DNA from: Fulvivirga sp. M361
GTDB lineage: Bacteria; Bacteroidota; Bacteroidia; Cytophagales; Cyclobacteriaceae
NCBI RefSeq assembly: GCF_007097395.1
Contig: NZ_VKDC01000056.1
Span: 1 to 44,360, forward strand
DNA: 44,360 bases
Reading direction: 5' to 3'
Part shown: piece by piece, positions 15,670-23,142 of the stretch
Layout of the letters: each line of letters begins with the position of its first letter
Numbering within the stretch: the stretch's first letter is position 1
The notes under the pieces: generated by a model
Told to the model about the DNA's origin: nothing
The model's input: only the letters and a program-made list of their open reading frames with translations
Database searches by the model: none
Made by a program: the position numbers and the translations under genes

Positions 15670-16929
15670 ATGAAGATGACCGAAATTAAAAAGTACACAA
15701 AAAGAACAATTACAAAACGAATAATGAAAATGATGAAAAATGTGAAAATATTTCATGAGACTAAGCAAATAAAACAAAGAAACAGTCTGGAAATGCATAT
15801 TACCTGTAAGGGACCTGCTGTTGTGGATAAAAACGTGGTGCAAAGAGCAGTTGGGTTTGAAGCTGAAGCACTTAAAGATTATTGGAATGTACAAGGGAAG
15901 CGCAAAAACGACAAAAGTTTTAGTCAGATAAAAGATACTAAGGAGGCATTGGGTTCAATCGACAAATTGGAAGTTCAAAGTGATAATGGCAATCTGGAAC
16001 TTGTGACCAAGCCATTGCAAACGGAAGAGGAGGTAACCAAAACATTTAATCAAATGGAAGACACCTTAAATCAACTTGCTGGTAGTTCTCCAGCAATAAT
16101 CGATTCTTTACCAAAACAAAGTATGGGACTTCAATGGACCAGTAAAAAGGATTATGTAACGTATAAATTTAAGGCGGTTTCAAAAGCAGATGGGAGAGCT
16201 GATAGTGTCAAGTTTATTCCACAGGCTACAATTGATATACCCTTCGACAGTTTTGAAAGTTATATAGCTCTATTCAACAATGAGGAATATGCAAAAGTGT
16301 TAGGTAAGCAGTTCACACAAACGGCGGATTTTCTGAAAGCTACAAATCTCGGACAATTCATTCCAGGTATTGTTTTAAATGATTTAGCAGCGAAAGGATT
16401 TTTAAAGATGGTCTTAATGGCTATAAAGGATGCGAGTTTGTTTCCGGGGGGAGATGATCCCAAATATGGCTTCCCTACCATGCCACGGAATCGGTTTAGT
16501 GAAATGTATGAAAAAGTAAAAATTGACAATAATGTCTGGGATACTTTTAAAAAACAGGTCGTAGACTATTATCGTCGGCAAAGACAAGATTTACTATTTC
16601 CGAAAGGGTATTTAGGGGAAGATAATAAGGATGAGAGAGGACCTACTATCGTGCAATGGCTCAACTCAATCGATCGCCCAATATATATGGAAGACGATTA
16701 CGCTCAAGGACAAAGTAAAGAGAGAAAATCGGACCTTCTTTCTCCACCTCCCGGGCAGCGTACAAAACTGGAAGGCTTAGGAGCTTACGATATGGCCGGA
16801 GATGTTCCTTTCTTCGAATTAAGGGATTTTATGAGTCATAGCGATGACGAAAAGCCTTTAATAGGCGAGATTTACCGAGCAGCTCTGATTACAATAAAGT
16901 TAGAACAATCTTCATATAGATCAATTTAA
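15670..16929 (+). CDS. Cargo-like protein with VVQRAxGFE body, header lost
   Basis: The 419-residue product begins with a lysine-rich stretch that is probably not original. From about residue 55 it has VVDKNVVQRAVGFEAEALKD, a signature I know from the bodies of Bacteroidota DUF4157 cargo proteins (NVVQR..GFEFE...). The family's later pattern also follows: a LELVTKPLQTEEEV block and an IPQATIDIPFDSF block. The function of that body is not known to me. The true start is unclear, since ATGs at 15670, 15676, 15724 and 15796 are all possible. A degraded header in the same frame lies immediately upstream. It may be a functional headless version or a decaying cargo. Confidence 0.65.
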   Translation: MKMTEIKKYTKRTITKRIMKMMKNVKIFHETKQIKQRNSLEMHITCKGPAVVDKNVVQRAVGFEAEALKDYWNVQGKRKNDKSFSQIKDTKEALGSIDKLEVQSDNGNLELVTKPLQTEEEVTKTFNQMEDTLNQLAGSSPAIIDSLPKQSMGLQWTSKKDYVTYKFKAVSKADGRADSVKFIPQATIDIPFDSFESYIALFNNEEYAKVLGKQFTQTADFLKATNLGQFIPGIVLNDLAAKGFLKMVLMAIKDASLFPGGDDPKYGFPTMPRNRFSEMYEKVKIDNNVWDTFKKQVVDYYRRQRQDLLFPKGYLGEDNKDERGPTIVQWLNSIDRPIYMEDDYAQGQSKERKSDLLSPPPGQRTKLEGLGAYDMAGDVPFFELRDFMSHSDDEKPLIGEIYRAALITIKLEQSSYRSI

Positions 16930-17321
16930 TGCGTAAACCATTACTAGTAAGGGTAATAAGGTGGCACTAAAGATACGCGATAGTTCTGGTACCAGATACA
17001 GGACACGGGACATTCGTATGTGAACATGGTGGTGTTACGTAAATCTTAACTCAGCATATAGTATAATATCTATGTGCACATTGTAGTAAAAAGAGGGCGG
17101 TACCGGCCATAAGTGCTTTTGATTACCTATACACTAAATGAAGTTAGAATAGGATGGAGGAGTTAGTAATCTCTTCCATCTACCTTTTAACATACCCTTT
17201 GGAGCTTATTGAAGCACTAAAACAAGGACGGTTAACCACCTAATCAAAAAAATGGATGGAGCATAGAACACATACTTTCAGGTGAAAGGAGCAAATTCCA
17301 TTATGTAACGTAATCAACTCC
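16930..17321. other. 392-bp gap without a gene
   Basis: No coding frame is supported. A TTACTAGTAA palindrome lies at 16941-16950 and a GGGCGGTACCGGCC string near 17097-17110. The gap separates the cargo-like genes from the SLATT/TIR/STAND genes and should contain their promoter, but I cannot place it. Confidence 0.4.
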
Positions 17322-18254
17322 ATGAGACCTGATCTCAAGATGAATATAGCCAAACCTCTGCCACAAACTGAATCTACCGCTACAGACACTGCACTGGAGT
17401 TTATCTGGTCACAGTTCAAGATCTGGGACATCACTGCCACAAGACAAAAGCAGAAGATTTTCAACTGGCAGTTACGGGTGCTTATCCTGATCATCCTGGG
17501 ATCATTCACTGCCCTTCTTAGTGATTCATTGATTGAGTGGGGATTACCGTCCCTGGCCAGAGTAAGCATTATTGTCACTACTTTAACCGTTGCGCTCTGC
17601 AGTTTTGCAAATAACCAGATACTAACCCATGATGGCGAAACAAGTTGGGTACGCGCACGGGCCGTGGCCGAGATGTTTAAGTCAGAAGCCTGCCTATATC
17701 AGCTAAAAGCAGCTCCATACAATAGTGAAAACCCGGAGGTGCTGTTGTTTGACCGCTCAAAATCGTTCATAAATACAGTGAAGGACCTGACTCCGGAGGT
17801 GGTACCGGATGACGTATTAACGGACAAACCAGTTCCAATCCACATGACCTTTGAGCGTTACCTTGAAGAGCGAGTAAAGGGCCAGCTCTCTTACTTCCAA
17901 CAAAAAGCGAAGCATTATAACCGGTTGATCAAAAAAATGAAAAACCTGGGTTTATTTTTGGGGTTCATTGGGGCCGTTATGGGAACAATCAGTGCCCATG
18001 GTTTGGATCAATTATCTATATGGATCGCCTTTCTAAACAGCACTACCGCCTCTATGACTTCTTTTCATGCATCCCGCAAATATCTACAGCTTCTCACCTC
18101 ATACCGAAATACGGCACATCAACTCACCCGGCTTTTACATGGAATCCAACAAATCCCGGCTTACGACTCAGATGCACAAAGAGCTTTTGTCATTTCCTGT
18201 GAAAAGGTCCTTTCTGCCGAGAGCAAAACCTGGATCGGTGAATTTTCTGAATAA
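17322..18254 (+). CDS. SLATT-like / DUF4231 membrane protein, predicted effector
   Basis: The 310-residue protein has two pairs of membrane helices (about 44-60, 70-90, 210-228 and 232-250). The signature WVRARAVAEMFKSEACLY sits after the first pair, as in DUF4231/SLATT proteins. SLATT domains are predicted pore-forming or membrane-disrupting effectors in bacterial conflict systems, usually switched on by a partner sensor. The TIR and STAND genes follow 275 bp downstream on the same strand, which fits that role. A second in-frame ATG lies at 17340. I judge the family likely and the effector role inferred. Confidence 0.75.
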   Translation: MRPDLKMNIAKPLPQTESTATDTALEFIWSQFKIWDITATRQKQKIFNWQLRVLILIILGSFTALLSDSLIEWGLPSLARVSIIVTTLTVALCSFANNQILTHDGETSWVRARAVAEMFKSEACLYQLKAAPYNSENPEVLLFDRSKSFINTVKDLTPEVVPDDVLTDKPVPIHMTFERYLEERVKGQLSYFQQKAKHYNRLIKKMKNLGLFLGFIGAVMGTISAHGLDQLSIWIAFLNSTTASMTSFHASRKYLQLLTSYRNTAHQLTRLLHGIQQIPAYDSDAQRAFVISCEKVLSAESKTWIGEFSE

Positions 18255-18529
18255 ACCCTACTTCTTGGTAGTGTTTTTTTTCACACTTAAACTCAATTGA
18301 TTTTTTAAACACGAAAAAATAGGGTAACAGGGTGCCATAAATGGACCGGAGTAATAGGTATTCCATGAAGCTAAAGCTGAATAAATCGGGAATACTATCA
18401 ACGAATGCCCCCTAAAACCGGCAAATGAGTTTAAGAAGGAAACATGATTGGCCCGGCTCCGATGACATTTCCTCCCTATCCATGAGTTTCTAAGAAACGG
18501 ATCGAGTCACGAACGGAAACCAACTCAGT

Positions 18530-20068
18530 ATGAAATTTGAAAAAGACCTGTTGATCAGTTATGCCCATATCGATAATGAAGTATTTATTGAAGGGGAAAA
18601 AGGCTGGATCACTGCTTTTCACCGGTCATTGGAAATACGCCTGGCACAGTTGATTGGACGCAAGCCCATCATTTGGCGTGACGCAAAGTTGCAAGGCAAT
18701 GATGATTTTAGCCAGGAGATTTTGGATCAATTCCCTAACATAGCGCTACTGGTCTCCATTGTCTCTCCACGTTATGTCAGGTCTGATTGGTGCGTCAAAG
18801 AAGTGCAGGAGTTTAGCCAGGTGGCCCGTTCCGGCCTGGGAATGAAAATAGACAATAAATCCAGGGTGTTTAAAGTTGTTAAAACCCCAGTCCCATTGGA
18901 AGAGCACCCCGAAGTGATTCGTGACCTGTTGGGGTATGAGTTTTTTCATGTGGATATACAGACCGGAAAGACTAAAGAATTTAGCAAGCATTTTGGCCCG
19001 GAAAGTGAACGTGCCTACTGGGTCAAACTTGATGACATGGCCCATGACATGGCTGAACTGATCCGGACGCTGGAAAAACTAGCCACAGATAGACCTGGTC
19101 TCCATTCTACTACTTGCAAAAGTGACCAATCCACGTCTCCTACCCCACGGGAAGACGTACCCATTACCGTTTACCTGGCAGAAACCAGTTATGACCTGAA
19201 TTCTTATAGAGAACAAATAAAGCGTGAACTGCTAGCCCATGGCTGTAGGGTGTTGCCGGACCAACAACTTTCTTTGTTTGCTCCGGAATTTACAGAAAAG
19301 ATCCGGCACATGATGGATGAGTGTGAACTGTCCATTCACTTAATTGGCAGCGAATACGGTTTGGTACCGGAGGGCACGGACAAAGCCCGCAGTGTGTTGC
19401 AAAATGAGGTTGCTGCTCAAAAAAGCAGTAAACAAAAAGAGTTCCAACGCCTAATCTGGATACCGACAAGCCTAAGTGTAGCAGATGAGCGCCAAAGACG
19501 TTTTTTAGAATTGATCAAAAATGACGCCTTTACTCAACAGGGGGCAGAAGTACTGGAAACTTCATTGGCCGAGTTGACTTTTGCCATCCATGATCACCTG
19601 GCTGCCGGGAAAAATCAACGCCAAGACACCCTTCAAACCAATCATAAAAAACAAGCCAAAAGCATTTACCTCATCTGTGATCAGCAGGATATGGAAGCCA
19701 TAGCAGTATTGGAAAATTTTCTTTTTGATCAGGGTTTTGATGTGATCACCCCAGTATTTGAAGGCGATGAAGTGATGATCCGGATTGATCATCAGGAGAA
19801 CCTGAAGACCTGTGATGCAGTAATCTTGTACTACGGCCAGGGGAGTGAGTTATGGTTACGGGCTAAAATGCGGGAGCTCATCAAAATAGTGGGATATGGG
19901 CGGGATACCCCGTTACTTCAAAGAGCGATCTATCTTGTGGGCTCTGAGGAACCTGGAAAAAAACGTTTTAGGGTACAAGGAATTCCCGTCATCTATGAAA
20001 AGGAAGCTTTTTCTCCGGCCTTGTTTCACGATTTCATAAAGCAACTAAGAGTAAGCGAATTGGAATGA
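18530..20068 (+). CDS. TIR - DUF4062 - TIR-like three-domain protein
   Basis: The 512 residues divide into three parts. Residues 1-180 are a TIR domain: DLLISYAHIDNE, IIWRDAKLQGNDDF, and SPRYVRSDWCVKEV with Glu91 where TIR NADases carry their catalytic Glu. Residues 210-365 are a DUF4062-like domain (ITVYLAETSYDLNSYREQIK, then IHLIGSEYGLVPEGTDK and LQNEVA). Residues 375-505 are a second TIR-like Rossmann domain (SIYLICDQQDMEA, CDAVILYYGQGSELWLRAKM). TIR enzymes often destroy NAD or make a signal nucleotide. The stop overlaps the start of the STAND gene (ATGA), so the two proteins are made together. I infer the effector or signal-generating arm of a STAND-controlled system. Confidence 0.88.
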   Translation: MKFEKDLLISYAHIDNEVFIEGEKGWITAFHRSLEIRLAQLIGRKPIIWRDAKLQGNDDFSQEILDQFPNIALLVSIVSPRYVRSDWCVKEVQEFSQVARSGLGMKIDNKSRVFKVVKTPVPLEEHPEVIRDLLGYEFFHVDIQTGKTKEFSKHFGPESERAYWVKLDDMAHDMAELIRTLEKLATDRPGLHSTTCKSDQSTSPTPREDVPITVYLAETSYDLNSYREQIKRELLAHGCRVLPDQQLSLFAPEFTEKIRHMMDECELSIHLIGSEYGLVPEGTDKARSVLQNEVAAQKSSKQKEFQRLIWIPTSLSVADERQRRFLELIKNDAFTQQGAEVLETSLAELTFAIHDHLAAGKNQRQDTLQTNHKKQAKSIYLICDQQDMEAIAVLENFLFDQGFDVITPVFEGDEVMIRIDHQENLKTCDAVILYYGQGSELWLRAKMRELIKIVGYGRDTPLLQRAIYLVGSEEPGKKRFRVQGIPVIYEKEAFSPALFHDFIKQLRVSELE

Positions 20069-23000
20069 CTACCACGGAAACCCTATTCAATCCTTTTCCC
20101 GGTTTGCGTTCTTTTGAAGAGGGTGAGGAACATCTCTTTTTCGGAAGAGAAACTCAGATTGATGAGTTACTAAACAAACTAGGTTCCAATCACTTTTTGG
20201 CTGTTGTAGGCTCTTCCGGAAGTGGTAAATCTTCATTGGTAAAATCCGGACTGCTTGCCGGGCTGAACGGTGGTTACATGGTTTCTTTCGGGTCTGCCTG
20301 GAACCGAAAGATATTCAGACCGGGAAGAGATCCTATAGGGAACATGGCTAAGGCCCTTTCCAAAATAGAAACCCTGGAAGGAGAGGACGAAGCTGCTTCT
20401 GAATATGCTTCCATGATAGAAGCTACGCTTAGAAGAAGCCGAAGAGGACTGCTAGAAGTAAGGGAACAATCCAATTTCAACCCTTCTGAAAACTTACTAC
20501 TGGTTGTGGATCAGTTTGAAGAGATATTTCGCTATCAGAACTATAAGAAAGCAGGTAAAGATGAAGATATTCTCTTTATCAACCTACTCTTATTTGCCTG
20601 TCAACAAAAAGAGGCTCGTATCTTCATTGTGTTGACCATGCGTTCTGACTTTATGGGGCAATGCACAAGATTCAGAGGATTACCCGAAGCTATCAACCAA
20701 AGTCTGTTCTTAGTTCCAAGGATGACACGTGAACAAAGAAAGGCGGCCATCACTGGCCCCATAGCTGTAGGCGGGGGAACCATTACTCCCCGCTTGGTTA
20801 CCCGTTTATTGAATGACATGGGCGATAACCCGGATCAATTACCCATCCTGCAACATGCGTTGATGCGATCCTGGGATTACTGGGAAAAATCTACACATGG
20901 GGATAGTTCTATGGATATTCCACACTATGAAGCCATTGGCACTATGCAGGAAGCACTGTCCCTACATGCAGAAGAAGCCTTTGCAGAACTACCAGACAAT
21001 GAGCACAGGAGAGTTACCTCCACTATTTTCAAGGCCCTGACTGAGCGGGGCGAAGCAGATCAGGGAATCAGAAGACCTGTTCGGGTAGAGGAGCTTTGTC
21101 AACTGACAGAGGCACCACAGGAGGTTATCATTGGGATCATCAATCTGTTTAGAACCAGTGGACGCTCTTTTTTAATGCCGCCATCAGATGTCCGCATTAC
21201 TGCTAATACCGTTATTGATATTTCCCATGAAAGCCTGATGCGTATTTGGGTAAGGTTGACCCAATGGGTGAGAGAGGAGAAACAGGCTTCAGAAACCTAC
21301 CTGAGATTATCAGGAGCCGCCGCTCTTTACCAGGCAGGGAAAGTAGACCCGTGGCGAGGGCCTGAGTTAGAGCTTGCCATCAAGTGGAAAGAAGAAGCAC
21401 AACATGGCCGGTTTTGGGCTCAACGTTATGATCCCGCTTATGAGCGAGCCATCAATTTTCTAGCGCTTAGCGAAAAACAACGAGATCTTAAAATTGCTGA
21501 AAAAGAGCAAATTCAGCAGCTTCGATTGAAAAGGGTGCGCATGGTTGCCATTTTCATTGGGAGTGCTGCTATCTGTGCAATGGCTCTTTCTTTTATAGCC
21601 CATAATCAGAAGTTAAGAGCGGATCAGCAACGAACTATTGCCGAACAACAGACAGAAATTGCTGAGAAAAACCTGGCAGAGGCCGACCGGCAAAGAGAAA
21701 TAGCCGAGGCACAAAGATTGATCGCAGAAAATAACGAAGCAGAAGCCAGAAAACAAAAAAAACAGGCAGAAACCCAGCAAAGGTATGCGGTAATGGCCAG
21801 GAATGAAGCAGAAATACAACGAACCATTGCCACCAGGAAGCGTAAATTGGCAATTTCGGCTAAAAACGAAGCGGAAGCGCAACGCGTCATTGCCCAAGCA
21901 CAGCGGGAGCAGGCCCTGAAAGCAAAAGAAGAGGCGGATAGCCAGCGCAAAGATGTACAAAAGCTACGTAACCTGGCAGAAGCCAGAAATAGGGCGTATC
22001 AGGCACAGCACCTGCTGATGGAAGGAAAAAGCATGGAAAGTGCAACATTGGCCATCACATCTTTTCAAATGAATCGTGACAATAATGGCACTTCCCACAA
22101 TAATGAAGTGTATCAGGCACTGAACGGTGCACTCTATGCCCTGGCCCCAACACACTATCAATATAAACTGCACCAGCATGAAGTACATCAACTGGTGGCT
22201 CATCCCTTCAAACAGGAGCTTGCCTCTGTTGATAATGGGGGAAAAGTCCACATCATTCATTTCGGCAATTCAAAAGCACTTCAATCAAAGTTGGTGCTTT
22301 CCACCAGCCAAAAGCTAAGGACCGTATGTTATAGTCCTGATGGAGCATACCTGATCACCGGTGGACACAATGGAATGGTCAATGTTTGGGAAACAGCCTC
22401 TTTGGCGCATAATCAGCCTCCTATACACTCCATTACCTTACATAGTTCCATCAATGCGCTGGCTTTCGTACAACTCAATCAGGAATGGCACCCGGTTTTG
22501 GGAACCGCTGACTCGCTATTCATCGGTCGGATCTACCGTAACGTACTGACAATTATGGATAGAATACCCCTTCCTTCTTTGGGTCAAATAGTGGTAAACC
22601 CACAAGGAACACAACTCTTGGTGAGTAGTGGTCACCAACTCTTCCGGTTCTGTTACGCTGCAGAGGATTCCATGATCGGGCCAATAGCATCTACCCTGTT
22701 ACTCAACAATGAAATAACTGCCATAGCGGTACATGAAGATTATGTAGCCGTTGGTCAGAAAGATGGGAAACTGGCCATTTTTCAATTGCAGCACCCCAAC
22801 CAGCCTCCGTCCTATTTTACCTTACATCAATCTGCCATTAGCAGCCTTAGTTTTAACTGTTTGCCGGATCAATTACAATTGGCATCCACCAGTCTTGATC
22901 ATTCAGCAAAGCTCCTCAATGTAGAGGGGCTACTCAGTCAAAAACTGAACGAGAATCAAATTTTACTTAAGGGTCATAAAGGATGGATACGAACGGGAAG

Positions 23001-23142
23001 TGTGAGCAGTGATGGCAATTATTTTTTTACCGGTGGTAGGGACCGCCAGGTGAAAGTATGGCATACAGATCAGGAGAATATGGCCGGAAACCTTCAAAAA
23101 TTTACTAGCCAAGCTCCTATCAATAAGCTACTTGAAAACTAA
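20065..23142 (+). CDS. nSTAND NTPase with membrane helix, coiled coil and WD40 repeats
   Basis: The 1025-residue protein opens with NPFPGLRSFEEGEEHLFFGR, typical of nSTAND1 NTPases, then a P-loop GSSGSGKSS (49-57) and Walker B LLLVVDQFEEIF (about 147-158). A winged-helix-like region follows to about 470. One transmembrane helix lies near 490-512, preceded by a basic LRLKRVRM (cytoplasmic side). A long Ala/Glu/Gln coiled coil (515-645) and diverged WD40 repeats (about 690-1015, with VNVWE and VKVWHT) come last. STAND proteins are ATP-driven switches that oligomerise on detecting a ligand. The topology puts the NTPase inside and the WD40 part in the periplasm. It overlaps the TIR gene by 4 bp and the TonB gene by 1 bp. 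Confidence 0.9.
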   Translation: MTTTETLFNPFPGLRSFEEGEEHLFFGRETQIDELLNKLGSNHFLAVVGSSGSGKSSLVKSGLLAGLNGGYMVSFGSAWNRKIFRPGRDPIGNMAKALSKIETLEGEDEAASEYASMIEATLRRSRRGLLEVREQSNFNPSENLLLVVDQFEEIFRYQNYKKAGKDEDILFINLLLFACQQKEARIFIVLTMRSDFMGQCTRFRGLPEAINQSLFLVPRMTREQRKAAITGPIAVGGGTITPRLVTRLLNDMGDNPDQLPILQHALMRSWDYWEKSTHGDSSMDIPHYEAIGTMQEALSLHAEEAFAELPDNEHRRVTSTIFKALTERGEADQGIRRPVRVEELCQLTEAPQEVIIGIINLFRTSGRSFLMPPSDVRITANTVIDISHESLMRIWVRLTQWVREEKQASETYLRLSGAAALYQAGKVDPWRGPELELAIKWKEEAQHGRFWAQRYDPAYERAINFLALSEKQRDLKIAEKEQIQQLRLKRVRMVAIFIGSAAICAMALSFIAHNQKLRADQQRTIAEQQTEIAEKNLAEADRQREIAEAQRLIAENNEAEARKQKKQAETQQRYAVMARNEAEIQRTIATRKRKLAISAKNEAEAQRVIAQAQREQALKAKEEADSQRKDVQKLRNLAEARNRAYQAQHLLMEGKSMESATLAITSFQMNRDNNGTSHNNEVYQALNGALYALAPTHYQYKLHQHEVHQLVAHPFKQELASVDNGGKVHIIHFGNSKALQSKLVLSTSQKLRTVCYSPDGAYLITGGHNGMVNVWETASLAHNQPPIHSITLHSSINALAFVQLNQEWHPVLGTADSLFIGRIYRNVLTIMDRIPLPSLGQIVVNPQGTQLLVSSGHQLFRFCYAAEDSMIGPIASTLLLNNEITAIAVHEDYVAVGQKDGKLAIFQLQHPNQPPSYFTLHQSAISSLSFNCLPDQLQLASTSLDHSAKLLNVEGLLSQKLNENQILLKGHKGWIRTGSVSSDGNYFFTGGRDRQVKVWHTDQENMAGNLQKFTSQAPINKLLEN

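Noticed and set aside
10998-17321. A complete contractile injection system locus
   Set aside because: Only cargo-type signatures are present; no sheath, tube, baseplate or ATPase gene is in the window.
18262-18292. Terminator between the SLATT and TIR genes (CTAC...GTAG followed by T8)
   Set aside because: The stem is only four base pairs; too weak to call, and the genes may still be co-transcribed.
21613-21960. Long minus-strand frames under the STAND coiled coil
   Set aside because: They are antisense of the repetitive Glu/Ala/Gln codons of the coiled coil; shadow frames.
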